Shown here: piece by piece, positions 51,465 to 61,212 of the stretch | How positions within the stretch are numbered: position 1 is the first letter of the stretch | Layout of the letters: each line of letters starts with the position of its first letter | Source: Rhizohabitans arisaemae | GTDB taxonomy: Bacteria; Actinomycetota; Actinomycetes; Streptosporangiales; Streptosporangiaceae | NCBI RefSeq assembly: GCF_025996515.1 | Contig: NZ_BLRH01000009.1 | Coordinates: 434,001-498,000 of the forward strand | Length of the DNA stretch: 64,000 nt | Direction of reading: 5' to 3' | Translations under genes and position numbers: made by a program | The notes under the pieces: model-generated | What the model was told of the DNA's origin: nothing | Database searches by the model: none | What the model saw: only the letters and a program-made list of their open reading frames with translations

Positions 51465-54400
51465 ATGACCCGTCTCCGCCGATGGAGATCACTGATCGTG
51501 GGCGTCGCCTTGGCGACGGCCTCGCTCGGTGCGGTCGTGACCGCCACCCCCGCCAACGCCGCGGCCTCGCTGACCGCGCACTTCAGCGCGGCGGACCGCG
51601 GGAGCTGGTGGCTCGGCTCCTACGAGGTCCGCAACTCCGGCACCACCGCATCGACCACCTGGACCCTCGAGTTCGACCTGGCCGCCGGGCAGACCGTGAC
51701 CAACCCCTGGAACGGCACCGTCACCCAGACCGGCAACCACGTGCGGGTCACCCCGGCCTACTACAACCAGAGCGTGCCCGCCGGCGGGTCGACCGCCCCG
51801 CACAGCTTCTCCTTCATCGGCGGCGGCCCGACCACACCGCCGACGAACTGCACGATCAACGGCAACCCGTGCAGCGGAGCTCCCCCGGTCGACAACCCGC
51901 CCACGGCGCCCGGAACCCCCACCGGCACCTCCACGGACACGACGGTGTCGCTGAGCTGGGCCGCCTCCACCGACGACCACGGGATCAACGGGTACGACGT
52001 GTACCAGGGCGAGAGCATGGTCAAGCAGGTCGCCGCCACGCCGACCTCCACCGTCATCACGGGTCTCACCCCCGACACGCCCTACACCTTCAAGCTGAAG
52101 GCCCGCGACACCATCAACCAGCAGTCCCCCTTCTCCGGGACGCTGAGCATCCGCACCCAGATCGCGCTGCCGCCGGACACCCAGGCGCCCACGACGCCCG
52201 GCACCCCGACGGTCGGCTCGAAGACGAGCTCGTCGGTCACCCTCAACTGGACGGCCTCCACCGACAACCGCGGGGTCACCGAGTACCAGATCTACCGGGT
52301 CACCGCCACGGGTGACGTCTCCGCGGGCACCGTGACCGGCGCTCCTCCGGCCCCGACCAGCCAGATCACCGGGCTCGCCGCGGACACCGAGTACACCTTC
52401 AAGGTCCGGGCCAAGGACGGGGCGAACAACCTCTCCCCCTTCTCCGGCACGGTGACCGTACGGACCGACGTCCAGCCGACCGACCACGAGGCGTGCCGAC
52501 CCGACGGCCTGTACAAGACGCCCGGGGTCAACGTGCCGTACTGCACGGTCTACGACACAGGCGGCCGGGAGAAGATGGGCGCCGACCATCCGCGCCGGGT
52601 GATCGGCTACTTCGCCAGCTGGCGGCACGGCAAGAACGGCCGTCCCGCGTACCTGGCGAAGGACATCCCGTGGACCAAGATGACCCACATCAACTACGCG
52701 TTCGCGCACGTCGACCCGCAGAACCGGATCTCGGTCGGCGCGAACACCCCGACCAACCCCCACACGGGCATCGACTGGCCGGGCGTGCCGGGTGCGGAGC
52801 TTGACGCGAATCTTCCGTACAAGGGGCACTTCAACCTGCTCAACAAGTACAAGCGCCAGCACGGCGTGAAGTCCCTCATCTCGGTCGGCGGCTGGGCCGA
52901 GTCCGGCGGCTACATCAACGATGCGGGCACGCGGATCCCGAGCGGCGGCTTCTACACGATGACCAGCACGCAGGCGGGCATCAACACCTTCGCCGACTCG
53001 GCGGTGCAGTTCATCCGCACCTACGGGTTCGACGGCGTGGACATCGACTACGAGTACGCCACCTCCGCCCCGAACGCCGGGCACCCGGACGACTTCCAGC
53101 ACGCCACCCCGCGCCGGGCCACCCTGGTCGCCGGTTACGTGAACCTGATGAAGACGCTCCGGGAGAAGCTGGACGCGGCGAGCGCGGCGGACGGCAAGCA
53201 CTACATGCTCACCGTGGCGGCCACCGCCTCCGGCTGGATCCTGCGGGGCAGCGAGACCTACCAGGTCACCCAGTACCTGGACTACCTCAACATGATGACC
53301 TACGACTTCCACGGCGCGTGGAACGACATGGTCGGCCCGCAGATGGCGCTGTACGACGACGGCACCGACGCCGAGATGCTGTACTGGAACGTCTACGGCC
53401 TGTACGGCGGGATCGGCTACCTCAACGGCGACTGGGCGGCGCACTACTTCCGCGGCGCCATGCAAGCCGGCCGGATCAACCTGGGCGTCGGCTACTACAG
53501 CCGGGGCTGGCAGGGGGTCAACGGCGGAACCGACGGACTGTGGGGTAGGGCCCCGCTGCCCAACCAGACCCAATGCCCGCCGGGCACGGGCAGCCACGTC
53601 GGCTCGCAGATCCCCTGCGGCAACGGGTCGATCGGCATCGACAACCTCTGGTACGACACCGACGCGAACGGCAACGAGGTCTCCGGCGGCCAGAACCCGA
53701 TCTGGCACATCAAGAACCTGGCCGAGGGCAAGGCCGGAAGCTACCGCGAGGCGTACGGGCTGACGCCGACGACCGACCCGGCCGACCGGCTCTCGGGCAC
53801 CTACGCCGCCAGGTACTCCGCCTCCATGGCGGCCCCGTGGCTGTGGAACGCCACCAAGAAGGTGTTCCTCACCTACGACGACGACCAGTCGATCCAGACC
53901 AAGGCCAACTACGTGGCGAGCAAGGGCCTGGGCGGGATCATGATCTGGGAGCTCGCCGGCGACTACGCCTACCACCCGACCCGGGACAACGGGGCGGGCG
54001 AGTACTACTTCGGCGACACGCTCACCACCAAGATCTACGACACCTTCAAGACCGCCGCGCCGTACGGGGCGACCAAGGCCAACCGGACGATGCCGACCGG
54101 GGTGCTGAACGTCAAGGCCGACGTGCACGGCTTCGCGGTGGGTGACGCGAACTACCCGATCAGCCCCAAGCTGAAGTTCACCAACAACTCGACCACCACC
54201 ATCCCCGGCGGTGCGGTGTTCGAGTTCGACATCGCCGTCTCCGGCCCGCCCACCATGACCCAGCAGACCGGCTGGACCCTGGCCGTCACACCTGGACACA
54301 CCGGGAACAACCGGGGTGGCTTCCGGGGTGAGTTCCATCGGGTCCGGCTGACCCTGCCCACCTGGGAACCGATAGCCCCCGGAGCCTCCAAGGAGGTCCA

Positions 54401-54503
54401 GCTCCGGTACGACCTGCCGATCTCGACACCGTCGAACTACACGGTGACCTTCGGCGGGACCTCCTACCGCCTGTCCACCGACAACCCGCGGACCACGCCA
54501 TAG
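51465..54503 (+). CDS. Secreted multidomain chitinase, GH18
   Basis: 1012 residues. Signal peptide (~1-33), then a CBM2-like binding module (~34-125: GSWWLGSYEVRNSGTT), two fibronectin III domains (~148-232 and ~243-335) with PPTAPGTP and APTTPGTP linkers, then GH18 from ~360. Catalytic motif FDGVDIDYE with general acid Glu530. A C-terminal Ig-like/chitinase domain (~890-1012) ends the protein. It degrades chitin outside the cell. ATG with GAGAGGAAG upstream; terminator after it. Confidence 0.95.
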   Translation: MTRLRRWRSLIVGVALATASLGAVVTATPANAAASLTAHFSAADRGSWWLGSYEVRNSGTTASTTWTLEFDLAAGQTVTNPWNGTVTQTGNHVRVTPAYYNQSVPAGGSTAPHSFSFIGGGPTTPPTNCTINGNPCSGAPPVDNPPTAPGTPTGTSTDTTVSLSWAASTDDHGINGYDVYQGESMVKQVAATPTSTVITGLTPDTPYTFKLKARDTINQQSPFSGTLSIRTQIALPPDTQAPTTPGTPTVGSKTSSSVTLNWTASTDNRGVTEYQIYRVTATGDVSAGTVTGAPPAPTSQITGLAADTEYTFKVRAKDGANNLSPFSGTVTVRTDVQPTDHEACRPDGLYKTPGVNVPYCTVYDTGGREKMGADHPRRVIGYFASWRHGKNGRPAYLAKDIPWTKMTHINYAFAHVDPQNRISVGANTPTNPHTGIDWPGVPGAELDANLPYKGHFNLLNKYKRQHGVKSLISVGGWAESGGYINDAGTRIPSGGFYTMTSTQAGINTFADSAVQFIRTYGFDGVDIDYEYATSAPNAGHPDDFQHATPRRATLVAGYVNLMKTLREKLDAASAADGKHYMLTVAATASGWILRGSETYQVTQYLDYLNMMTYDFHGAWNDMVGPQMALYDDGTDAEMLYWNVYGLYGGIGYLNGDWAAHYFRGAMQAGRINLGVGYYSRGWQGVNGGTDGLWGRAPLPNQTQCPPGTGSHVGSQIPCGNGSIGIDNLWYDTDANGNEVSGGQNPIWHIKNLAEGKAGSYREAYGLTPTTDPADRLSGTYAARYSASMAAPWLWNATKKVFLTYDDDQSIQTKANYVASKGLGGIMIWELAGDYAYHPTRDNGAGEYYFGDTLTTKIYDTFKTAAPYGATKANRTMPTGVLNVKADVHGFAVGDANYPISPKLKFTNNSTTTIPGGAVFEFDIAVSGPPTMTQQTGWTLAVTPGHTGNNRGGFRGEFHRVRLTLPTWEPIAPGASKEVQLRYDLPISTPSNYTVTFGGTSYRLSTDNPRTTP

Positions 54504-54528
54504 CGGTCCCCTGACCCCCTCCGCCGAC

Positions 54529-54564
54529 GCCGATCGCCCGGGGCACACGTTCCGGGCGATCGGC
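54529..54564 (+). terminator. Terminator after chitinase
   Basis: GCCGATCGCCCGG and CCGGGCGATCGGC form a perfect 13-bp stem with a 10-nt loop. Confidence 0.7.
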
Positions 54565-54618
54565 CCCCGGCACCACCCGCACCGCAAGTCCCAAACCCTT
54601 GGAAAGGGGCCCTAATCC

Positions 54619-55803
54619 ATGTCGGAGAGCCTCATGTCCCGTCGCATCGTCGTCCTTGGGGGTGTCGCGCTGCTCGGCGCCGCTCTCCCCGCCACCCCCG
54701 CGACGGCGCAGGCCGGCCCTGCGCGGGCCGCGTGGCAGGCGCCGCCGACCGGCGACATCCGGCTTCCCGCCCCGACGGGCCCGCTCCCCGTCGGCACCTC
54801 GATCGCCCACCTGATCGACCACGATCGGACGGACCCCTACGCGGGGGACGGGCGGTCACGGGAGCTGATGGCGCAGATCTGGTACCCGGCCCGGCGCCGG
54901 CACGGCCTGCCGACGGCCCCGTACATGGCCCCGGGCTCGCTCGCGGCCCTGGAGCGCAGCCTCGACGCCGCTCCCGGGTCGCTCAGCCGCCTGGTCCCGC
55001 ACGCCCGGCTGGACGCGCCGCCGTCGCACCGGCCGGGCGGCTGGCCGGTGATCCTGTTCAGCCACGGGTGGGGCGGTGGCCGGTCGAACGCCACGGCGCT
55101 CGTGGAGGACCTGGTCAGCCACGGCTACGTGGTGATCGCCGTGGACCACACCTACGACGCCGGGACGGTGGAGTTCCCGCGGGGACGGCTGGTGGCCTCG
55201 GTGCTGCCCCGCGTGCCGACGGAGGCCGACGACCGGCTGAACATCGAGACCCGGGTGGCCGACCTCGCCTTCACCCTGGAGTGGTTCCTCCGCCGGCGTA
55301 CCGGGCGGTCCCGCCACATCCTGGACGCGACGCGGGTCGGCGTGCTGGGCCATTCCATGGGCGGCTCGGCGGCGGGCGAGCTGATGCTGACCGACGAGCG
55401 GATCCGCGCCGGGGTCAACCTGGACGGCGCCTTCTTCGGCTCCCGGTTCCCCGAGTCCGGTTTGGACCGCCCGTTCCTGCTGTCCACGGCGGACGGGGAG
55501 CACACGACCTGGACCCGGCTGCAGGCCAACCACCGGGGCTGGGGGCGGCACCTGGCCGTTCTGGGCTCCGGCCACTACAGCCAGGTCGACGGGCCGTTCT
55601 TCGTGGAGCCGGCCGAACTGTGGAAACTGCCCGCCGACCAGTTCGCCGCGCTCTTCGGCACGCTGGGGGCCAGACGCGCCGCGACGATCACCCGTTCCTA
55701 CGTGCGGGCCTTCTTCAACATGCACCTGCGCGGCGAGTCGAGCCCGCTGCTCGACGGCCCGTCCACCGCTTTCCCCGAGGTGGCGTTCCGCTGGACCACG
55801 TGA
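54619..55803 (+). CDS. Exported alpha/beta hydrolase (PAF-acetylhydrolase-like)
   Basis: 394 residues. A Sec signal follows an Arg pair (MSRRIVVLGGVALLGAALPATPATAQ). Oxyanion-hole region PVILFSHGWGGGRSN, nucleophile in GVLGHSMGGSAAGE, and a late GSGHYSQVD with the catalytic His. The layout matches platelet-activating-factor acetylhydrolase/dienelactone-type esterases; substrate unknown. ATG start 10 nt after GGAAAGGGG. Confidence 0.85.
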   Translation: MSESLMSRRIVVLGGVALLGAALPATPATAQAGPARAAWQAPPTGDIRLPAPTGPLPVGTSIAHLIDHDRTDPYAGDGRSRELMAQIWYPARRRHGLPTAPYMAPGSLAALERSLDAAPGSLSRLVPHARLDAPPSHRPGGWPVILFSHGWGGGRSNATALVEDLVSHGYVVIAVDHTYDAGTVEFPRGRLVASVLPRVPTEADDRLNIETRVADLAFTLEWFLRRRTGRSRHILDATRVGVLGHSMGGSAAGELMLTDERIRAGVNLDGAFFGSRFPESGLDRPFLLSTADGEHTTWTRLQANHRGWGRHLAVLGSGHYSQVDGPFFVEPAELWKLPADQFAALFGTLGARRAATITRSYVRAFFNMHLRGESSPLLDGPSTAFPEVAFRWTT

Positions 55804-55911
55804 CGGGTGATGTCCGCCGAGGCCGGTGATGTGTTACATGGCATCCGTTGAACATGGGGTCAAAATGGGATATTGCTGACTTTTGTGGTTGATCACTCCA
55901 GGAGGCAGCAT

Positions 55912-57909
55912 TTGTCATCCATAACCCCCCGACGCGGATCACGGAGCGCACAACGCATCCTCGCCGCGGCCACCGCAGCGCTTGTCACCACGAGCCTGGC
56001 CGTCCTCCCGATCGGCGGCCAGGCCCTCGCCCAGGTCTCCCCGCAGATCAAGGTGGTCGACGGGCGCACCCAGCCCGTCTTCTCCTACGGGGACGCGATC
56101 CGGGAGAGCGTCCGTGTGCAGACCACGATCGACAGCGACGCCGACGGACAGCTCGACCGGGTCAACGTCGACATCATCCGCCCCAGGGAGACCGAGCGGG
56201 GCCTGAAGGTCCCCGTGATCATCGACGAGAGCCCGTACTTCGACAACCTGGGCCGGGGCAACGAATCCGAGCGCAAGGCGTACGAGGCCGACGGCACCCC
56301 CGCCAAGTTCCCGATGCACTACGACAACTACTTCGTCCCCCGCGGCTACGCGGTCCTCCTCGTCGACATGGTCGGCACCAACAAGTCCGACGGCTGCCCC
56401 GACCTCGGCGGGCAGGCCGACGTCATCGGCGGCGTCGCCGTCATCGACTGGCTGGGCGGCCGGGTCAAGGGCTACCGGGCCGACGGCACCGAGGTCAAGG
56501 CCACCTGGGCCACCGGAAAAGCCGGAATGATCGGCAAATCCTATGACGGCACCCTGCCCAACGCCGTCGCGGCCACCGGGGTGCGCGGTCTGGAGACGAT
56601 CGTCCCGATCGCGGCGATCAGCAGCTGGTACAAGTACACCCGGATGAACGGGGTGCTCTACAACCGCAACTACGCGCAGTACCTCACCAACGTGGTGGAC
56701 ACCGACCCCGACGCCAAATGCCAGGCGGTGCGCGACCGGCTCGGCGTCGAGCAGGAGGACGCCACCGGGAACCACAACGCCTTCTGGGCCCAGCGCGACT
56801 ACATCAAGGACGCGGCCAAGGTACGGGCGAGCGTGTTCGCCGTACACGGCCTGGGCGAGACCAACGTCAAGGCCGACCACTTCTCCGAGTGGTGGAAGGC
56901 GCTGGCCAGGAACGGCGTGCCCCGCAAGCTCTGGCTCTCCCAGTACGGGCACTCCGACCCGTTCGACTACCGCCGGGAGGAGTGGGCCGACACCCTGCAC
57001 GGCTGGTTCGACCGCTGGCTCTACAAGATCGACAACGAGATCATGCGCGAGCCCCGCGTCGACCTGCAGACCGGTCCGTCCACCTGGATCACCCAGCGCG
57101 ACTGGCCCGCGCCCGCGCTCCCCCTACCCCTGTGGCCGAACAAGGACGGCAAACTCGGGCTGATGCCCGCATTCTCCGGCTCCGCCACCATCACCGACAA
57201 CCCCAACCAGACCGAAGGGCAGATGGTCTCCGACCCGACGGTCCCCAAAGCCGACCGCCTCGCCTTCGTCAGCACCCCGCTCAAGAAGGGGATCCGGCTC
57301 AGCGGCACCCCGACCGTCGAACTGCGCGCCTCCGTCGACCAGCCCCAGGTCAACCTGACCGCGCTTCTCGTCGACTACGGCGAGGACGAGCGCGTCGACT
57401 GGACCCGCGGCGGCGGCCTCACCACCCTCCCCGAGGAGAGCTGCGTCGGCGAAAGCAGCACCCTCGACGACGCCTGCTACCGGCGCCAGGCCACCATCAC
57501 CCGGCGCGCCCCCGTGGAGATCATCGCCCGCGGCTGGATCGACATCACCAACCGCTCCTCACTCACCGCCAACACCCCCGCCGTCCCCGGCCAGGTCTAC
57601 AAGGTGCGCTGGAACACCCTGCCCCTGGACTACACGGTGAAGGCCGGGCACCGGCTCGCCCTCGTCCTGGCCGCCTCCGACCGCTCCTACACCTCCGTCG
57701 ACCGGTACACCCCGCCGCCGACCGTGACCGTCCAGTTCCTGGGCAGCCGGGTCAACGTCCCGTTCGCCGGCCTCAGCGCCGAGGTGAACACCTCCGGCGA
57801 CGCCCCGGCCGCCCGCTCGGGTGACCTCCAGTTCACCCCCGAACCGGGCGGCGTCTGGCGCGGCCCGTCCGACGTCGAAATCCCCGTCCCCGACGTCGAA
57901 TTCAAGTAA
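55912..57909 (+). CDS. Secreted S15-family X-prolyl dipeptidyl peptidase/CocE-like
   Basis: 665 residues from TTG 55912, chosen because AGGAGG lies 6 nt upstream; a TTG at 55873 lacks one. Signal peptide ~16-42. Hydrolase domain with RGYAVLLVDMVGTNKSDG, nucleophile GMIGKSYDGTLPN, and the late HSDPFDYRREEW acid/base region; then the C-terminal jelly roll of the S15/CocE family (VELRASVDQPQVNLTALL). Cleaves X-Pro dipeptides or esters outside the cell. Confidence 0.9.
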   Translation: MSSITPRRGSRSAQRILAAATAALVTTSLAVLPIGGQALAQVSPQIKVVDGRTQPVFSYGDAIRESVRVQTTIDSDADGQLDRVNVDIIRPRETERGLKVPVIIDESPYFDNLGRGNESERKAYEADGTPAKFPMHYDNYFVPRGYAVLLVDMVGTNKSDGCPDLGGQADVIGGVAVIDWLGGRVKGYRADGTEVKATWATGKAGMIGKSYDGTLPNAVAATGVRGLETIVPIAAISSWYKYTRMNGVLYNRNYAQYLTNVVDTDPDAKCQAVRDRLGVEQEDATGNHNAFWAQRDYIKDAAKVRASVFAVHGLGETNVKADHFSEWWKALARNGVPRKLWLSQYGHSDPFDYRREEWADTLHGWFDRWLYKIDNEIMREPRVDLQTGPSTWITQRDWPAPALPLPLWPNKDGKLGLMPAFSGSATITDNPNQTEGQMVSDPTVPKADRLAFVSTPLKKGIRLSGTPTVELRASVDQPQVNLTALLVDYGEDERVDWTRGGGLTTLPEESCVGESSTLDDACYRRQATITRRAPVEIIARGWIDITNRSSLTANTPAVPGQVYKVRWNTLPLDYTVKAGHRLALVLAASDRSYTSVDRYTPPPTVTVQFLGSRVNVPFAGLSAEVNTSGDAPAARSGDLQFTPEPGGVWRGPSDVEIPVPDVEFK

Positions 57910-57927
57910 CCCCGCACCTTTCTCGCC

Positions 57928-57957
57928 CGGGGGCGGGTCCATTCGGACCCGCCCCCG
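57928..57957 (+). terminator. Terminator after the S15 peptidase
   Basis: CGGGGGCGGGTCC pairs perfectly with GGACCCGCCCCCG around ATTC, 18 bp after the stop. Confidence 0.75.
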
Positions 57958-58082
57958 CCGGTGCTTGCCGGTCGAGCGAAAGCGGATCTCCCCTTCGTCC
58001 GGAAACTTGATATCGCCGTGAACGCCGACGGAGGTCTGCTCGCCCGCCGAGGCGCCGTCGGCCAACCGGCCGGATTCGCGCC

Positions 58083-58472
58083 CTACTCCGCTCCAGGCCG
58101 ACGGCAGAGGCCCCGAAGCCGGTGAGCCAGGTCTGGGATGTCGTCCGGCTCGCCCTTCGCAAGCGAAACGACGAGGCTCTCGGCCTCGTCCACATCCTGG
58201 TACGCCAGGGTCTCCCCGTTGTCCTCCAGGAAGGCGACGGCAGCGGCCCAGCCGAGTCGCTTGTTGCCGTCCACCAAGGGATGGTCCAGGACGATGCTGT
58301 GCATCAGCGCGGCCGCCTTCTCCCACCGGCCCGGATAGGCGTCCTTACCGAAAACCGACGTCTGCGGACCCAGCACCGCCGCGTGCAGCTGACCGCCGTC
58401 GCGCACGTCGACTGGCTGGAGCACGGCGCCGGCCAGAGCGAGGATGTCCTCCGTCGTTGGGAACGAGGTCAT
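58083..58472 (-). CDS. Doc/Fic-family toxin
   Basis: 129 residues, Doc-sized. The Fic motif reads HPLVDGNKRLGWAA: catalytic His, then DGNKR for phosphate binding. Doc toxins phosphorylate EF-Tu; Fic relatives AMPylate. ATG overlaps the antitoxin stop by 4 nt (ATGA), the usual antitoxin-first order. Confidence 0.9.
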   Translation of the reverse strand: MTSFPTTEDILALAGAVLQPVDVRDGGQLHAAVLGPQTSVFGKDAYPGRWEKAAALMHSIVLDHPLVDGNKRLGWAAAVAFLEDNGETLAYQDVDEAESLVVSLAKGEPDDIPDLAHRLRGLCRRPGAE

Positions 58473-58672
58473 CGCGCCAGGCGGTCCAGCAATTCCCGAT
58501 CGCGTTGCGCGATCTTCCGACCCATGACCTCGTAGCGCTCACGTCGGCGCCGGATGATGTACTCCTCAATCGCGACGACCATCGTGGAATTGACGCTTTG
58601 AGCGTCCCCACCGGCTATCTGCTTGATCTGCTCGTAGGTCTCGTCCGGGAGACGCAGCAGGGTCTCAGCCAT
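58469..58672 (-). CDS. Antitoxin of the Doc-type pair (ribbon-helix-helix-like)
   Basis: 67 residues starting MAETLLRLPDETYEQIKQIA, a strand-helix opening like RHH antitoxins, with a basic C-terminal half (EEYIIRRRRERYEVMGRK). It should neutralise the downstream toxin and repress the operon. Two direct repeats lie just upstream of its start. ATG at 58672; no clear ribosome-binding site, so a leaderless start is possible. Confidence 0.8.
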   Translation of the reverse strand: MAETLLRLPDETYEQIKQIAGGDAQSVNSTMVVAIEEYIIRRRRERYEVMGRKIAQRDRELLDRLAR

Positions 58673-58678
58673 ACGCGA

Positions 58679-58701
58679 ATTGATACCACTGATTGATACC
58701 A
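58679..58701 (-). promoter_or_regulatory. Tandem operator repeats of the toxin-antitoxin operon
   Basis: ATTGATACCA occurs at 58679-58688 and again at 58692-58701, a 13-nt period, within 30 bp of the antitoxin start. RHH antitoxins typically bind such tandem sites. Confidence 0.65.
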
Positions 58702-58922
58702 AACTATGGTCACGCGCCCGTCGTCGCCGTGCTTCTTCCGCTTGGGGGGATCCGGAAAGGCGTCCAAGCCCCGGGACCACGCCGACAAGGCCGCCCTCAC
58801 CATCGCGCCTTGACCCTGCCTCAATGGTATGACTAAGCACTATTACCACTCTGTTCACTTTTGCGTCAGAATCGCGCTGATCGGCCGTGGACCCCGTACG
58901 GCCATTGGAGCGAGGAGATCCG

Positions 58923-60317
58923 TTGCCCACCTGGAAGACACGAATCCTCCCTGTCCTGCTCGTGCCCGCTCTCGCGGGGACGATCGGGCTCACCGCCACC
59001 CCCGCGCAGGCAGGTGACATCGCCGACGAACTCGCCGTGATCCCCGGCCTGACGGTCGTCTCGGAGACCCAGCCCTCCCCCGGTTTCCGCCTGTTCTTCC
59101 TGGAGTACCGGCAGCCCGCCGACCATCGGCGCCCGTCGCAGGGCACCTTCGGCCAGCGGCTGCAGCTGCTGCACAGGTCGGCCGACGCGCCGATGGTGCT
59201 GCACACCACCGGGTACAACATGCCGACCTACGCGTTCCGCTCCGAGCCGACCCGGCTGGTGGACGGGAACCAGATCTCGGTGGAGCACCGTTTCTTCCTG
59301 CCGTCCCGCCCCGACCCCGCGGACTGGCGCAAGCTCGACATCTGGCAGGCCGCGTCCGACCACCACCGGATCGTCCGGGCGCTGAAGCCGCTCTACCCGG
59401 CCAAGTGGATCTCCACGGGGGCCAGCAAAGGCGGCATGGCCTCGGTCTACCACCGCCGGTTCTACCCGGGTGACGTCGACGGGACGGTCGCCTACGTGGC
59501 GCCGAACGACGTGATCGACCGGGAGGACCACGCCTACGATCGCTTCTTCGCGCAGGTCGGCACCGACCCGGCCTGCCGGGCCGCGCTGAACGACCTCCAG
59601 CGGGAGGCGCTGCTGCGACGGGAGGAGCTGGTACGGCGTTCCGAGGCCGCCGCGGCCGAGCAGGGGCTGACCTTCACCGAGGTCTTCGGCACCGCGGACA
59701 AGGCGTTCGAGATGACGGTGCTCGACACGGCTTGGGCGTTCTGGCAGTACTCCACCCAGACTGACTGCGCGAGCGTGCCCGCGACCACGGCCACGACCGA
59801 CGAGATCTACGCGTTCATCGACCGGATCACCGGCTTCTCGTTCTACTCCGACCAGGGGATCACCCCGTACGCCCCGTACTTCTACCAGGCGGCGACCCAG
59901 CTGGGGGCGCCGGGCCTGAAGTTCCGGCACCTGCGCGGTCTGCTCCGCTACCCGGGCCTCTACCAGGCCAACTCCAGTCTGCCGCCGGCGCTGCGCCGCG
60001 GCCACGACCCACGGCCGATGATCGACGTCGACCACTGGGTCCGTACCCGTTCCGGTCAGATGCTCTTCGTCAACGGGGCGAACGACCCGTGGAGCGCCGA
60101 GCCGTTCCACCCGAGCCGCCGGGACTCGTTCACCTTCACCGCGCCGGGGTCCAACCACGGGGCGAGCATCGCCCGGCTCACCGCGGCCGACCAGGCCTCG
60201 GCGACGACGGCGCTGCGGCGCTGGGCACAGACCGGCCCGGCGCTGGACGCCAGGGCCCCCTCGTTCATCCCCGAGCTCGACCGGCGTGACCCGCGGGACG
60301 AGCGCCGTCCTCTCTGA
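58923..60317 (+). CDS. Secreted S28-family-like tripeptidyl aminopeptidase
   Basis: 464 residues from TTG 58923 (GAGGAG 6 nt upstream). Signal peptide ~1-30 (ILPVLLVPALAGTIGLTATPAQA). Nucleophile Ser168 in STGASKGGMASVYHRRF; catalytic Asp in NGANDPWSAEPF and His in GSNHGASI. The PS-10/S28 type acts on N-terminal tripeptides or prolyl bonds outside the cell. The second exported peptidase in this stretch with a TTG start. It converges on the 148-residue gene across a strong hairpin. Confidence 0.9.
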   Translation: MPTWKTRILPVLLVPALAGTIGLTATPAQAGDIADELAVIPGLTVVSETQPSPGFRLFFLEYRQPADHRRPSQGTFGQRLQLLHRSADAPMVLHTTGYNMPTYAFRSEPTRLVDGNQISVEHRFFLPSRPDPADWRKLDIWQAASDHHRIVRALKPLYPAKWISTGASKGGMASVYHRRFYPGDVDGTVAYVAPNDVIDREDHAYDRFFAQVGTDPACRAALNDLQREALLRREELVRRSEAAAAEQGLTFTEVFGTADKAFEMTVLDTAWAFWQYSTQTDCASVPATTATTDEIYAFIDRITGFSFYSDQGITPYAPYFYQAATQLGAPGLKFRHLRGLLRYPGLYQANSSLPPALRRGHDPRPMIDVDHWVRTRSGQMLFVNGANDPWSAEPFHPSRRDSFTFTAPGSNHGASIARLTAADQASATTALRRWAQTGPALDARAPSFIPELDRRDPRDERRPL

Positions 60318-60467
60318 CCGGGAAAGGTGTGAACGACCCGGGTCTGCGGAAGAATCTCAGCGTACGGGCGGAGCCCGGTCCGGACGAAGCCTCAGCCGCC
60401 GCTCCCGGCTGTGCCGAAGCGGCGTGTGGCCCGGCCGGGCCCGGGGAAGCGGGCCCGGCCGGTACCA

Positions 60468-60505
60468 CGTCCCCACGCGGATGATGCGTCATCCGCGTGG
60501 GGACG
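60468..60505. terminator. Strong bidirectional hairpin in a gene-free stretch
   Basis: Arms CGTCCCCACGCGGATGA and TCATCCGCGTGGGGACG pair perfectly (17 bp, loop TGCG) between convergent genes. There is no T-tract. The rest of 60318-60703 holds no supported gene. Confidence 0.65.
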
Positions 60506-60703
60506 CGATCCGGCGCGGCACGCGGGTCCGCCGATCGGGCCGCGGGGAAGCAGGGTCCGATCGGCCGCGACCCGGCGGCGCGCGGATCGGATCCGGGTCG
60601 TCGAGGCGCCACCCGGCGAGAGGGGCGGGGTGACCCGGCGCGGACACCGGTTCGGCATCCCCGGAACAGCCGGGTCGAAACCCCGCCGGGCGGAGCGGGC
60701 CGG

Positions 60704-61150
60704 TCAGACGGTGACCCAGTCGGTGACGACGAGCAGGTCCCGGCTGGAGGAGCAGCGGAGGCTGATCGGCCCTCGGGAGAGCGGACCCGTGGTGAAACGT
60801 CCCATGTCATCGGCTTGCACGGCGATCGTGGCCGAGACCTGGCGGATGTCCACGGTGGCCGGCTGGGGCGGGATGAGCTGCCCGACGAGCGCGCGTTCCT
60901 CGGTGATCTCCAGCTCGATGCCGATCGCGTCCGATTCGAAGGTGAGCAGCCGGGGCTCCGCGCCGCGGACCAGCGCGAGCGGCTGTTCGGCGAACGAGTC
61001 GAAGGTCAGTTCCGCGAGTTCCTCGTCGACCCTGCGCCAGGCGAACGCGTCGAGCGCGGCCTGGAACAACTCGGGCGGGAGCGGGTCGCGCCGGGCGACG
61101 ACCCCCCTGAGCTCCGCCTCGAGGGCGTTGTCCTGGATCTCCTCATACAC
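60704..61150 (-). CDS. Uncharacterised protein of the CHAT/sigma module
   Basis: 148 residues from GTG 61150 (AGGAG ~10 nt upstream). Helical N-terminus (PPELFQAALDAFAWRRVDEELAELTFDS) and a beta-rich C-terminus (VGQLIPPQPATVDIR; MGRFTTGPLSRGPISLRC) that resembles a small Ig-like or regulatory beta-sandwich. No membrane segment. It follows the ECF sigma gene by 62 bp on the same strand, and I recall similar proteins beside sigma/CHAT genes in other actinobacteria. An anti-sigma-like or signalling role is inferred only. Confidence 0.7.
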   Translation of the reverse strand: MYEEIQDNALEAELRGVVARRDPLPPELFQAALDAFAWRRVDEELAELTFDSFAEQPLALVRGAEPRLLTFESDAIGIELEITEERALVGQLIPPQPATVDIRQVSATIAVQADDMGRFTTGPLSRGPISLRCSSSRDLLVVTDWVTV

Positions 61151-61212
61151 GGCCGGCCACTCCTGTCGTCAAGCCCACGTCATTATGAGCGTCAGGGCCG
61201 CTCCCTGATACG

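Noticed and set aside
51489-54587. Minus-strand frame of 1032 codons opposite the chitinase
   Set aside because: Val/Gly/Arg-rich with no domain; the plus strand is an unambiguous chitinase.
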